Shown piece after piece: positions 16,169 to 25,491 of a stretch of 57,551 nucleotides of DNA (the first letter of the stretch is position 1; each line of letters begins with the position of its first letter). The notes beneath the pieces are model-generated. The model was not told where the DNA came from. It saw only the letters and a program-made list of their open reading frames with translations, and made no database searches. Origin of the DNA: Scatosoma sp045650185 (GTDB lineage Bacteria; Bacillota; Clostridia; Christensenellales; Borkfalkiaceae). The stretch lies in NCBI GenBank assembly GCA_045650185.1, contig JAZRQY010000018.1, positions 1 through 57,551 of the forward strand, written 5' to 3'. The position numbers and the translations under genes were made by a program.

Positions 16169-19100
16169 CCTTTCCCTCCTCTTTGCGTTTTCTGACGACG
16201 TCGACTACGTTTTTTGGGCTGGTCCTGCCCACGTTGCGCGCCTTATGTCGATCCGCATGGAAGCCGCACATTCCACCAAACTTGCAATAGGTGCAAGCGT
16301 GATGACCGCTCGCCCCCACGGGCGAGGGCGCAACGTAGCCTTCTTTAAGCTCCTTCGTTGCCCCACGGGAAACGTACAGAGCGTAATCCAAGAAATCGGT
16401 GAACATCTCCCCGGGCATCACGTTGCCGCTGCGATTTTTTTCCAAAGCCGCCTCGAAATGCTCGCTTTTTTTCTCTGCGGTCAGCGTTTTATCTCCGCAC
16501 GACAGAGCCTCGACGTCCCCGTTCAAAAAACCCTGCATACGGAATTTGCCTTCTGCGCTGTCCGAAAAGCTGACGGATGCAGGGAAATAGAGCACCCCTG
16601 CAGGGATTTTATCCCCACGCACGGCAGACATATACAGCTCCATTTGCAATTTCAAGCCCAAATAATAGCTCTTCGCATCGGCGGTAATCGAGCCCGTCTT
16701 ATAGTCAACGACTCGGACGAAGGTATCGTTTTCGTCCACACGGTCGACCTTTCCGTAGACGTCCTTGGTATTGACTTTCCGTTCCTTGGTGATGGTATCA
16801 AACGCAGAATCCCGCACTTGGCGGTAGACCACGCGCGCAATCGCCACCCCTTCTTCCAACAGTTTTTCGGAAGAGTACGCCCCTGCCAAGGTGTCTGCCT
16901 TTGGTAGGAGCTTTTCATTTTGCATTAGCTCTTCCGCTTTTTCCCTCGCCTTTACGGCAAAGGTGTCCTCGTCTGCGCACTTGTAGATATGGTCCGTCAT
17001 CTCTTCGAGGAGCTTATGGATAAAGTTTCCGGTATCCGTGCTTAAGACCGTTGCCTCTTGCCTTTCCTCAAGGCGCAAGCCCTTGTCGGCAAAGCACTTA
17101 TACGGACAGGCGAAATAAGTTTCCAAAAGAGAGGGGGAAAGAGCGCCTCTTTGTAAAAACAGCGCCTCTCCATTCCCGATGTACTTATGCGGGCTAACCG
17201 CCGCGCCAACCCCTTCGGGCAACGCATCTTTCTTTGCCAACGCCTCGTAAAGGGAAGAATATTCCCTTCGGGAATCCGTCTTTTTTTCTTCGATATCGTT
17301 CTTTTGAAGTAGCAATTGCCTCGTCGCAGGCGACAGCGCGCCGCAACGGTAAGCAAAATCTTCCGCAGGGTATTTTTTCTGCTCCACAATTTCCGTATGC
17401 AAAGTGGTTTGGAACGCCCCCTTAATATAACGGAACACCTCCGACAGCGCAGGATCTTCCCCGTTTGAGCCCAAAGCATAGCTAAGATGCAATGCATCGG
17501 TAAAGGTGCACAAATTGAGGGCAAAGCACTCACGGTTTCTGAGGTTGACCTCCTCCACCATCGGCTCTAAATACGCCTGAATTTCCTGCAGCTTAATTTT
17601 GTCTTGGTCGGTGATTAAGTTGGCGTCGTCCGAAGCCCTCGGCAGGGCATCCGTCATTCCGAACGCAAACAGCACGCGCACCCGCTCGATACGGCTGTCC
17701 GTCGAATCGCCAACGAATACTGCATCCAAACGCAAAGGATTGGGGGCAACCTCAGTCGCCTCCAAGCCGTCTGCAAGCAAGGTTGCAAAATCCTCTAAAT
17801 TCATCGGCTTGTCGCCAGAAAGCAGTTTCGCCTCGTCCAACACACCTTGCAATTTTTTCTCAATCTGCGAAAGGTAACTGCGCATCCCCTCGTCCGAGGC
17901 GTCTTTGATAAGTTTGGTCAGCGTGTCTTTCGCCCCCACTTCTTCAAGCAACGCATTTACTGCTTCGCAGTATTCTCCACCCGTATGCTTGTCCTCGAAT
18001 AAGCCTATCACCCTTTCCATTCTGCGCTTGCACGCCTTGAGGTAGTCCTCGCCGCCGTAGGCATCTGCCGCCGCAACCTTAATCGGCTTGGTTGCGCCTG
18101 CGCGGAAGTTCCCGTGCTTTAATAAATAATTGCGGTAGTTGTCTCCGTCGCCAAAGAAGACGTTTTTTGCAACGGCATCCACGCTTGCAGGGGAATACCG
18201 TTCGATTGTCGCATCCATAACCGCAAGGATGAACTTCGCCAAAGGGTGGCGCTTTAAGGAGATACGCTCGTCCAGCGAATAGGGAATCCCGTATTCGGAA
18301 AAAGCCTTGCGAATCGCCAAAGAGTATTCCTCCACTGAAGGAGTCAATACCGCAAAATCCCGATAATGCAGGTCAGGGTTTTGCGCCATGTGCTTGCGAA
18401 TATACACGGCGGCGTATTCCGCCTCGCCCGTTCTATCGGGGGCGGCAAAAATGCGTATCGCATCGGTCGGATATCGTTCGTCCTTTGCGCCGTCAGCCAA
18501 AGCTTCCGTCGCAAACAGGCATTTGCGCAGTCGCTCTGCCTCACCCTCTAAAGGAGCGCCGAGGTTGTACGCCTTAAAGACGACGCCTCTGCGTTGCTGA
18601 TAATCCTGCGCAAGCTCGGCAAACGCGCCGTACGCTTGGTTGGTGTACGCCTCCTCCTCGCCGGCAAGAAAGATTCCCACCACGTTCTTCGCGCTCTCGA
18701 TCGCCGCGCCAAGCATGCGCTTTGCCTGTCGCGTAAAGGAAGAATAGCAAAGGAAAAAGACGTTCGTTTCAGAGATACCTTCGGTATTTTTGATACAATC
18801 GGGCAACAGAGTCAGGTATTTCCCCTCGTCAAAGAACCCGTTTTTAGCTAAAAAGTCATCGTACCGTTCGTACAGCAAGGCAAGGTCGGACATCTTGTTT
18901 TTCAAGGCGTCCTCAGGCAAGCGCGCCACACCTGCGCGGAGCTGCCCGGGCGAAAGCTCGGAGGCGGCAAATTGCGCCAACTGCTCGTAGATACACTTCG
19001 CCCCCGTCAGAACGCTGGTGTTAGAGGTAAAACAGCGCAGGAGATTCTCTTTTTGCAGCTGCAACATTATCTCCGCCACCGCCATTACCGAGCCTTCGCG

Positions 19101-19322
19101 GGAAAGCACCTTTTCATCCGTACGCAAAAACCGAGAGAAAGTGGTTACGTTCGTCAAGAAAGTACCGCCGATTTTACGCATCAGGGCGCGCTCCGCCACG
19201 AGGGTCAAACGATCCTCGCAAAAGACGATATTTCTTTGTCCTAACTGCTCGTAGGCGGCAATCTGTTCCGCCATCGCATCCAAGCATTCCGACAGCGTGT
19301 AGGCGTTTATCAACTTAACCAT
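16161..19322 (-). CDS. addB: AddB, helicase-nuclease subunit B
   Basis: AddB is the Chi-recognition and second nuclease subunit of AddAB. From the ATG at 19322 it has 1053 residues. The [4Fe-4S] staple expected in AddB is visible: a first cysteine in YFACPYKCF (about residue 750) and a distal CxxC-x5-C in HACTYCKFGGMC near the C-terminus. The RecB-type nuclease motif is VRVVDYKTGS. The N-terminal Walker A is degenerate, as in the family. I preferred the ATG at 19322, preceded by AAGGAG, over an upstream in-frame start that lies in the promoter region. It is the first gene of the addBA operon. Confidence 0.95.
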   Translation of the reverse strand: MVKLINAYTLSECLDAMAEQIAAYEQLGQRNIVFCEDRLTLVAERALMRKIGGTFLTNVTTFSRFLRTDEKVLSREGSVMAVAEIMLQLQKENLLRCFTSNTSVLTGAKCIYEQLAQFAASELSPGQLRAGVARLPEDALKNKMSDLALLYERYDDFLAKNGFFDEGKYLTLLPDCIKNTEGISETNVFFLCYSSFTRQAKRMLGAAIESAKNVVGIFLAGEEEAYTNQAYGAFAELAQDYQQRRGVVFKAYNLGAPLEGEAERLRKCLFATEALADGAKDERYPTDAIRIFAAPDRTGEAEYAAVYIRKHMAQNPDLHYRDFAVLTPSVEEYSLAIRKAFSEYGIPYSLDERISLKRHPLAKFILAVMDATIERYSPASVDAVAKNVFFGDGDNYRNYLLKHGNFRAGATKPIKVAAADAYGGEDYLKACKRRMERVIGLFEDKHTGGEYCEAVNALLEEVGAKDTLTKLIKDASDEGMRSYLSQIEKKLQGVLDEAKLLSGDKPMNLEDFATLLADGLEATEVAPNPLRLDAVFVGDSTDSRIERVRVLFAFGMTDALPRASDDANLITDQDKIKLQEIQAYLEPMVEEVNLRNRECFALNLCTFTDALHLSYALGSNGEDPALSEVFRYIKGAFQTTLHTEIVEQKKYPAEDFAYRCGALSPATRQLLLQKNDIEEKKTDSRREYSSLYEALAKKDALPEGVGAAVSPHKYIGNGEALFLQRGALSPSLLETYFACPYKCFADKGLRLEERQEATVLSTDTGNFIHKLLEEMTDHIYKCADEDTFAVKAREKAEELMQNEKLLPKADTLAGAYSSEKLLEEGVAIARVVYRQVRDSAFDTITKERKVNTKDVYGKVDRVDENDTFVRVVDYKTGSITADAKSYYLGLKLQMELYMSAVRGDKIPAGVLYFPASVSFSDSAEGKFRMQGFLNGDVEALSCGDKTLTAEKKSEHFEAALEKNRSGNVMPGEMFTDFLDYALYVSRGATKELKEGYVAPSPVGASGHHACTYCKFGGMCGFHADRHKARNVGRTSPKNVVDVVRKRKEEGKDE

Positions 19323-19348
19323 ACTCTTCTCCTTGGGTGAAGTATCTT

Positions 19349-19358
19349 TATTATAGCA
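19349..19358 (-). promoter_or_regulatory. Extended -10 promoter of addBA
   Basis: On the minus strand TGTGCTATAAT includes an extended -10 (TGCTATAAT), about 28 bp before the addB start. No good -35 box is seen at 17 bp. Confidence 0.55.
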
Positions 19359-19428
19359 CACCTTACGGACATTTCGACGATTTTTCAGCTATTTTTCACA
19401 AATAATTTTTAAAAAACAGCATTTTGCT

Positions 19429-19457
19429 TTTACAATTTTAAAAGAATGTGTTATAAT
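19429..19457 (+). promoter_or_regulatory. Promoter of the lipoprotein gene
   Basis: TTTACA (19429-19434), 17 bp and TATAAT (19452-19457). The leader then carries a small hairpin GAGGAC...GTCCTC directly after the predicted start point. Confidence 0.7.
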
Positions 19458-19533
19458 GAGGACTGTGGGGCTCGTCCTCAAATTCAAAAATCATCGCTTT
19501 GAACAAGTTTTACTTGCCAGAGCAAGGTAGTCT

Positions 19534-20589
19534 ATGAAAAAGAAACTGTTTGCAACAATTGCATTAACCCTTTCTACGCTGACGTTGGCAGCCTGTGGTC
19601 CTAACAACCAGACCTTAACCTTCTCCCCCAACTGGGAAAGGACGATTATCGGCGAGGCAACAACCGCTTCCGCAGAGGAATTGATCTACTCGGTAACGCA
19701 CGAGAATCCCACCTTCATTCACAAGGATTTTTACGACGTAAAATACTGCTATGCAGACGGCAAAGAAAAACCCGGCGTATACACCACGAAGCTGGAATAC
19801 CAATCGAGCACGATCTACCGCTATACCACCACGCTGACGGTGGACGTCACCTTCATTTTGGCAAACGGGGAGAGCGTGACGAAAACGGATACCGTGGAAA
19901 CGGAAGCAAAGTTCAAAAAAGCAGACAAGTCTTTGCAGCCCATCTCCTCTAAAAAGACGGTGCGCGCGCATGCGCCGAGGGACGGCGACGTCACCAACCT
20001 TGAAAACGAATACGACGAGGAAGGAAATATAACGAAGGTTGGCGCATTCATCGAATACGACTACGAGTTTTTCATCGAATACAACGACGACCTTTCGGGC
20101 GGCAAGCTGACGAAAACGGACAATTCTAAATACCACACTCTCGGTTTGAAGGACGACAAGAAGGAAATTTCCTTCACAATCGACGACGAGAAATACACCT
20201 ACCTTGACAACGAACAGTACCTGTTTGCTCTGCGTGGTATCTCCAGCGAACAGCTGGCATCCGCATCCAAAACGGTGAGCATGTACAACGCCTCGCTGAT
20301 GACGATGGAAACGGTTGCCACCACCCCTACGACCACCGCAAAGACGAACTTTGAATTGCAATTAAGCGGTGGCGAAAAGACTTCATATGAAATCGAGTAC
20401 GTCCCCATGACGGTTAAGACGAGCAACAAGAACGCTGGCCTTGAACAGACCCTTTGGTACGCAAAGACGACGGACTCCAACAACAACCAGTTTAGAAACG
20501 TATTGCTGATGATGAGCGTGCAGATGCATTTCGGTCTTGGCACGTTGCGTTATAGATTGCAGTCGGCGAACTTCTCCACCGAATCCTAA
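19534..20589 (+). CDS. Lipoprotein of unknown function
   Basis: The 351-residue protein has a lipoprotein signal: MKKKL, a hydrophobic core and the lipobox LAAC, with Cys21 as the lipidation site. The mature part is rich in threonine, charged residues and beta-strand patterns (YTTTLTVDVTFILANGESV), suggesting a beta-sandwich. I do not recognise a family. The leader hairpin and a weak ribosome site (GCAAGG) suggest modest translation. The stop codon TAA is the first three bases of a 16-bp sequence identical to the MITE terminus. Confidence 0.75.
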   Translation: MKKKLFATIALTLSTLTLAACGPNNQTLTFSPNWERTIIGEATTASAEELIYSVTHENPTFIHKDFYDVKYCYADGKEKPGVYTTKLEYQSSTIYRYTTTLTVDVTFILANGESVTKTDTVETEAKFKKADKSLQPISSKKTVRAHAPRDGDVTNLENEYDEEGNITKVGAFIEYDYEFFIEYNDDLSGGKLTKTDNSKYHTLGLKDDKKEISFTIDDEKYTYLDNEQYLFALRGISSEQLASASKTVSMYNASLMTMETVATTPTTTAKTNFELQLSGGEKTSYEIEYVPMTVKTSNKNAGLEQTLWYAKTTDSNNNQFRNVLLMMSVQMHFGLGTLRYRLQSANFSTES

Positions 20590-20602
20590 GCTGACAAGAC
20601 TT
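20587..20602 (+). repeat. Solo MITE end overlapping a stop codon
   Basis: These 16 bases, starting TAAGCTGACAAGAC, are identical to the left end of the copy at 40105. No right end or core follows within the gap. It is a remnant or a one-ended copy, and its TAA serves as the stop codon of the lipoprotein gene. Confidence 0.75.
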
Positions 20603-20615
20603 AACAACCAAAAAA

Positions 20616-20643
20616 CAAAAAGAGCCACCTCGGCTCTTTTTCT
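20616..20643 (+). terminator. Intrinsic terminator of the lipoprotein gene
   Basis: AAAAAGAGCC and GGCTCTTTTT pair across a short loop, followed by TCTTT. Confidence 0.88.
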
Positions 20644-20689
20644 TTATAGAAAAATGTTAAAGAATTTTAAATAAAGTATAGTTTATTGA

Positions 20690-20718
20690 TTGACATCTGC
20701 GCAAGATAGGTCTATAAT
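20690..20718 (+). promoter_or_regulatory. Consensus promoter of the MFS gene
   Basis: TTGACA (20690-20695), 17 bp and TATAAT (20713-20718). A small hairpin TTGGTTT...AAACCAA follows at the predicted transcript start. Confidence 0.9.
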
Positions 20719-20769
20719 AGGCGTTGGTTTTGTAAACCAAATAAACTTTTATACATAGGAAAACGAATT

Positions 20770-22008
20770 ATGGGTAAATTAAGCAATAAATGGACGCGCG
20801 CCGCTATCCCTGCATTGTTATTGCATTGCAGTATCGGAACGGTATACTGCTGGTCCTATCTGAAAGACGCTATCTTTGCAGCCTTTACAAACCCGACGAT
20901 GAGCCAAAGCGGCCTCGATTGGGCATTCTCCCTTGCGATCTTCTTCTTGGGTATGAGCGCAGCCTTCCTCGGCAACTTCGTCGAAAAGGACATCCGCAAA
21001 GCCAGCCTTTTGGCAAGCATCTGTTTTGCCGTAGGCGTAGCAGGTACGGGTCTTGCAATTCGTCTGCAATGTATGCCCCTCGTCCTCGTCTTCTACGGCG
21101 TGATTATGGGTATCGGCTTAGGCCTTGGCTACCTTTCCCCCGTAAAGACGCTGATGCTTTGGTTTAAGGACAACAAGGGCTTAGCAACTGGTCTTGCAGT
21201 AGCAGGCTTTGGCGCGGCAAAAATGATTTTCGCACCCATCATCACCGCGATGATCGGCGCAGTAAACGTTGAACTCACGCTGTATATCCTTGGCGCTGTT
21301 TGGTTTGTAATGATGTTCGTAGGCCACTTACTCCTGCGTAAGCCGGAGGGCTGGGTAGAACATCACGAAAAGTTCGATATCAAGGCATTCTTCAGCCGCT
21401 TTAAGATTTTCGCAGACGTTAAATTCATCGGCATTTGGCTGGTATTCTATATCAACATCACCTGCGGCCTTGCGTTGATTTCCAACGAAAAAGCTATCTA
21501 CACCGCTATCGGTCTTGCATCCTTCGCCTCGATTTTGGGTACGATGACGGGCTTCTTCAATGCGGCAGGTCGCTTGGGCTATTCCACGATCGGCGACCAT
21601 ATGAAGAACCGCAACAACGTCTACAAGATTATCTTAATCAGCGAATTGGCAATCACCGCACTCGCACTCTTCACGGGTACGATCTCCAACCAGATTGCTT
21701 TCATCTGCATCCCCCTGCTTATCTTGGTCAACCTCGGTTACGGCGGCGGTTTCAGCAACCTTCCCACCCTCCTCTCCGACGTATACGGCATGGGCAACAT
21801 TTCTTCCTTGCACGGTATTGCGCTGTCGGCGTGGGCGTTTGCAGGCTTGACGGGCAACCAGGTGGCAAGCCTTATCGTCGAAAAGACGGGCAGCTATCAG
21901 AACATTCTCATCTTCACGGCAGTCCTCTACGCGATTGCGTTGCTCGTAGACTTCATACTCGTTCGAGTAAAAGCTCCAGTGGCTGCAGAGGCAGAACAAC
22001 AAGCGTAA
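20770..22008 (+). CDS. OFA-type major facilitator transporter
   Basis: The 412-residue protein has twelve predicted membrane helices and the OFA (oxalate/formate antiporter) family N-terminus HCSIGTVYCWSYLKDAI. The motif between helices 2 and 3 (LGNFVEKDIRKA) corresponds to the MFS signature loop. GYLSPVKTLMLWFKDNKGLATGLAVAGFGAAK is characteristic of OFA proteins (quoted here only as a region near residues 118-150). The short C-terminal tail is acidic. It is monocistronic with its own promoter and terminator. The family exchanges small organic acids such as oxalate, formate or lactate; the substrate here is not determined. Confidence 0.88.
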   Translation: MGKLSNKWTRAAIPALLLHCSIGTVYCWSYLKDAIFAAFTNPTMSQSGLDWAFSLAIFFLGMSAAFLGNFVEKDIRKASLLASICFAVGVAGTGLAIRLQCMPLVLVFYGVIMGIGLGLGYLSPVKTLMLWFKDNKGLATGLAVAGFGAAKMIFAPIITAMIGAVNVELTLYILGAVWFVMMFVGHLLLRKPEGWVEHHEKFDIKAFFSRFKIFADVKFIGIWLVFYINITCGLALISNEKAIYTAIGLASFASILGTMTGFFNAAGRLGYSTIGDHMKNRNNVYKIILISELAITALALFTGTISNQIAFICIPLLILVNLGYGGGFSNLPTLLSDVYGMGNISSLHGIALSAWAFAGLTGNQVASLIVEKTGSYQNILIFTAVLYAIALLVDFILVRVKAPVAAEAEQQA

Positions 22009-22026
22009 AAAACAACAAAACATAAG

Positions 22027-22067
22027 AAAACCCCGATGCCTTGGTGGGCATCGGGGTACTTTTTTTC
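22027..22067. terminator. Terminator between MFS gene and hpt
   Basis: CCCCGATGCC and GGCATCGGGG form a 10-bp stem with a T tract on the plus strand and an A-rich flank that could serve the converging operon. Confidence 0.88.
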
Positions 22068-22094
22068 GTTTGGCTATTTCACAGAGCTTTTTGT

Positions 22095-22634
22095 TTATTT
22101 TTCGTATACGCTACGCTTTAACACGCCGACGTAGGGCAGGTTTCTATATTCTTCTGCGTAATCAAGACCATACCCGACGACAAACTCGTCCTCAATGACA
22201 AAGCCGGTATAATCGGGTTGAATAGGTACTTCCCTGCGCTGAGGTTTATCTAAGAGGGTAACGAGGCTGAGGCTGGCAGGCTGTCTTGCGTTTAGCATTT
22301 TTTTCAGTTCATACAGCGTATTCCCCGAATCGACGATGTCCTCAATCAGCAATACGTCTCTGCCGCAAATATCAATACTCAAATCCTTTTTAATCGTTAA
22401 TTCTCTAGAGGATACCGTGCCGTTTCCATAGGAAGATACGACCATAAAATCCATTTCGAGGGTCGTATTCATACGGCGAAGCAAGTCCGCGAAAAACATA
22501 ACGCTCCCCTTTAAGATACAGACAGCGACGGGCTTGCGACCCTCATACAGGCGGTCGAGCTCCTTTGCCATTTCTGTAATACGATCTGCAAGCTGCTGCT
22601 CAGTAATCATAATTTTTTCCACGTTTTTTTGCAT
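22095..22634 (-). CDS. hpt: Hypoxanthine phosphoribosyltransferase
   Basis: The 179-residue purine salvage enzyme transfers phosphoribose from PRPP to hypoxanthine or guanine. The PRPP loop is VLLIEDIVDSGNTL (family signature with the two acidic residues). The Ser-Tyr active-site loop is VVSSYGNGT, and the base-binding C-terminal region is FVIEDEFVVGYGLDY. A GGAGGAG ribosome site precedes the ATG. The gene follows tilS by 12 bp, a pairing conserved across Firmicutes (tilS-hpt-ftsH), although ftsH is not next here. Confidence 0.95.
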   Translation of the reverse strand: MQKNVEKIMITEQQLADRITEMAKELDRLYEGRKPVAVCILKGSVMFFADLLRRMNTTLEMDFMVVSSYGNGTVSSRELTIKKDLSIDICGRDVLLIEDIVDSGNTLYELKKMLNARQPASLSLVTLLDKPQRREVPIQPDYTGFVIEDEFVVGYGLDYAEEYRNLPYVGVLKRSVYEK

Positions 22635-22646
22635 TTTCTCCTCCGC

Positions 22647-23954
22647 TTATTCCCTTTCGCTTACCGAAAGGTAAATGATTTTTGTACTTTTGTCCGTGCA
22701 TTTTACCCTTTCGGAAATCTCCACCCCGAACACGGCAAGGACCTCCTTCCCGTCCACAATCAGGGGCAATTCCTCTCGAATCGGCTGTGGCAATTTAATA
22801 TCGATTAGGTACTTTTTCAGGCTCTTTCTTCCGCCGCCGAACTTATGAAAGGTATCCCCTTCCTCACGACTCCTGATACAAGCAGTCGTGGGGATTTTTT
22901 CTCCGTCTAAGCGTAAAACGCCCTCTCCTTCTATGGGAGTATCTGACACCGTAATCTCGTACCTGCCCCAAGCGATTTTCCCATAAGCAAACGGCACGGG
23001 CGACAACGCCTTGGGTTCTGTGGGGATATAAAAACAAACGCTTTGATAACTGCGGAGCGCAACGATTCCCTGTGGCAGAGAGACCTTAGCCCCCGTCTGC
23101 AAACCGCCAAGCCCCTGCAACGCCAACAGGTGTTGTTCGGTATAGTTCTTCTCTACGCCCAGCGCCTTGATTGCCATCAAACACGCCCTACGGAAAAGGG
23201 GCGGCGGTGCGTCCACGTCCACTCTCCAACCCGAATCTCCGTCGGCAATAGGCGATTCTAAACGCAGGTGGTTTTTTGCAAGCGCATACAGATACTCGTC
23301 GTCCTCTTTGGCGCGAGCCCCGAAGGCAATCAGGTTGTCCTTCGCGCCCGGTACGGCGGCCTCCAATAGAGGCATCACGTCCAAACGGATACGGTTGCGC
23401 GTCGCATCCCTTTCAAAATTCGTACTATCCACGCGGTATTGCAGTCCACGCTTTGCAATATATTGCAAAATCTCCTCTTTGCTCTTTGCAAGCATCGGTC
23501 TAAGGTATCTACCGCAGACGGCGTTCATACCCAGAACGCCCCCAAGCGAAGTCCCTCTACTCAAGCGAAACAACGCCGTTTCCGCCGCATCATCCTTATG
23601 GTGCGCCAGGGCGATATATTCCGCCCTGCCGCCTTGTAAAAGCTCCTCAAAACAGCGATATCGGAACTCCCTTGCCGCAACCTCAAGGCTGACACCTAAG
23701 CGTTTTGCCAGCGCAGGACAAGCCTCGGAAAAGAGCACGAATTCCAACCCATACCCTTCCGCCAAGCCTCTTACAAATTCGGCATCGGCAAGGCTTTCCT
23801 TGCCACGAATCCCGTGCTCACAATGGACGACAGACAGCGACAGTCCCTTTTCCTTAGCAACGCAAGCCAGCCCATCCAGCAGGGCAACGGAATCCGCGCC
23901 ACCGGATACGGCAACGGCAATTTTTACGTTGTTCGGCAAGTCCTTCGTCCACAT
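22647..23954 (-). CDS. tilS: tRNA(Ile)-lysidine synthase
   Basis: TilS makes lysidine at position 34 of tRNA-Ile(CAU) using ATP, which lets it read AUA. The protein has 435 residues. The PP-loop is AVSGGADSVALL (Ser17-Gly-Gly-x-Asp-Ser22). The middle domain has the usual ALAHHKDDAAET and RPMLAKSKEEI. The C-terminal TilS domain ends with HKFGGGRKSLKKYLIDIKLP-type sequence. It is the third gene of the rex operon, 12 bp after the hydrogenase gene. Confidence 0.95.
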   Translation of the reverse strand: MWTKDLPNNVKIAVAVSGGADSVALLDGLACVAKEKGLSLSVVHCEHGIRGKESLADAEFVRGLAEGYGLEFVLFSEACPALAKRLGVSLEVAAREFRYRCFEELLQGGRAEYIALAHHKDDAAETALFRLSRGTSLGGVLGMNAVCGRYLRPMLAKSKEEILQYIAKRGLQYRVDSTNFERDATRNRIRLDVMPLLEAAVPGAKDNLIAFGARAKEDDEYLYALAKNHLRLESPIADGDSGWRVDVDAPPPLFRRACLMAIKALGVEKNYTEQHLLALQGLGGLQTGAKVSLPQGIVALRSYQSVCFYIPTEPKALSPVPFAYGKIAWGRYEITVSDTPIEGEGVLRLDGEKIPTTACIRSREEGDTFHKFGGGRKSLKKYLIDIKLPQPIREELPLIVDGKEVLAVFGVEISERVKCTDKSTKIIYLSVSERE

Positions 23955-23966
23955 AATACCTATTCC

Positions 23967-25487
23967 TTACGGCAAGTCAATCTCGTATAAATCCTTCGGC
24001 GGCAGAGGCTTTGAAGAGCCTTCCACCAGTTTTTTCACCGCCGCAGCAGCCTTTTCCACGGACACGTTCGTACCTGCGCCTGCGATACAGCCACCGGGGC
24101 AACCCATACCCTCGATGAGGCAACCGTTCTTCTTGCCTGCCTTAGCGAGCAACAGCATTTTCTTACACTCTGCCAAGCCCTCTGCGTGTTCGATTTTTAC
24201 CTCTACGCCGGGGTAGTATTCCTGCACGCATTTTTCAATCGCCGCCGCAACACCGCCAGCCACCGCATAGCCTCGCCCTGCGCCCGTCGCCTCGTGAATA
24301 TTCCGTTCGCCCTGATATTTGCTAAAGTCCACTTCCCTTGCGGCAAAGATTGCGGCAAGCTCCTCAAAGGTGATGACGAAATCCACGTCGCTGCGCACCG
24401 TTCTTCTGGATGCCTCTAATTTCTTCGCCGCGCAAGGCCCGATAAACACCACGCGCGCATTCGGTGATTTTTGTTTGATTCGTCGCGCCGTCGCCACCAT
24501 CGGGGTCAACGCCTGCGATACTTGTCCTATCATCTGCGGAAATTGCTTCTTTGCGAGCATCGCCCACGCAGGACAACAGGAAGTCAAAAGGAAGGGCAAC
24601 TTACCCGAAACCACCTCTTCAACGTACGCGTGCGCTTCGGTTGCCGCGCCAAGGTCTGCGCCGCTTGCCACTTCGTGCACTTCTTTAAAGCCGATATCAA
24701 GGAGCGCACCCTTGATGATTGCAGGGGTAATCCCTTCGCCGAATTGCCCTGCTACGGAAGGCGCAAGCTCCGCCACGACGTAATCCCCTTTGCGGATCGC
24801 GCGCACCAGCTGGAAGATCTGCGACTTGTCTGCAATCGCCGCAAACGGGCAAGCGACCATACATTGACCACAGCCCACGCACTTGTCGTTGTCAATCTTC
24901 GCGCGACCAAGCTCGTCCGTGGAGATCGCTTTGATACCGCACGCCGCCGAACAGGGGCGCACTTTGTGCGCAATCGCATCGTACGGGCAAGCCTGCTTAC
25001 ACTTTCCACAATGGATACATTTTTCTTGATCAATCACCGTCTGTCCGTCCACCACGGAGATGGCGTCCTTAGGACAAGCGGCAACGCAAGCCTTCGCCAC
25101 ACACCCACGGCATTGATTGGAAACCTCGTACACGTTGTCAGGGCACTTGTCGCACGCCGAAGGCAGTACCTGCATCAGGGGCGGTTCGTAATACTTATCG
25201 GAGATATTGGAAAGCTCCATTCCTGCCGTGATATGCACAGGCTTGTCGGACGGATTTAAGGACATGCCCATCGCCATACGCACTCTGTCGCCGGCAATCG
25301 CGCGTTCTCTGTACACGCTGTCGCTAAAGCGAGGTACGTCCGTAGGCGTGATTTTAAAAGGAATTGCCTCAATCCCGTCGTTCACCTTTTCAGGCTCGGC
25401 ATCGAAGGCAACCTTCGCCACTTCCATGAATATTTCGTGTCTTAATTTTCTTACCGAGGTATCCAAACCTCTCATCTTCGATTGCAT
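23967..25487 (-). CDS. Monomeric [FeFe]-hydrogenase, group B-like
   Basis: The 506-residue protein holds the three H-cluster motifs: TSCCPAW (302-308), PCAAKKLEA (351-359) and EGMGCPGGC (459-467). The N-terminal half has several ferredoxin-type clusters, with cysteines at 126/129/134/138, 157/160/163/167 and 203/206/209/213 plus extra cysteines at 112, 115, 179 and 183. The second motif starts GPC instead of MPC, which fits group B (M2) enzymes more than the classic catalytic clostridial type. The gene begins 4 bp after rex, so hydrogen metabolism is wired directly to NADH sensing. Proton reduction is likely; the electron donor is unknown. The HydEFG maturases are not in this window. Confidence 0.92.
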   Translation of the reverse strand: MQSKMRGLDTSVRKLRHEIFMEVAKVAFDAEPEKVNDGIEAIPFKITPTDVPRFSDSVYRERAIAGDRVRMAMGMSLNPSDKPVHITAGMELSNISDKYYEPPLMQVLPSACDKCPDNVYEVSNQCRGCVAKACVAACPKDAISVVDGQTVIDQEKCIHCGKCKQACPYDAIAHKVRPCSAACGIKAISTDELGRAKIDNDKCVGCGQCMVACPFAAIADKSQIFQLVRAIRKGDYVVAELAPSVAGQFGEGITPAIIKGALLDIGFKEVHEVASGADLGAATEAHAYVEEVVSGKLPFLLTSCCPAWAMLAKKQFPQMIGQVSQALTPMVATARRIKQKSPNARVVFIGPCAAKKLEASRRTVRSDVDFVITFEELAAIFAAREVDFSKYQGERNIHEATGAGRGYAVAGGVAAAIEKCVQEYYPGVEVKIEHAEGLAECKKMLLLAKAGKKNGCLIEGMGCPGGCIAGAGTNVSVEKAAAAVKKLVEGSSKPLPPKDLYEIDLP

Positions 25488-25491
25488 ACGC

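Noticed and set aside
23167..24216. Plus-strand open frame of 349 codons
   Set aside because: Antisense to tilS and the hydrogenase gene; serine/alanine/proline-rich composition of a shadow frame.
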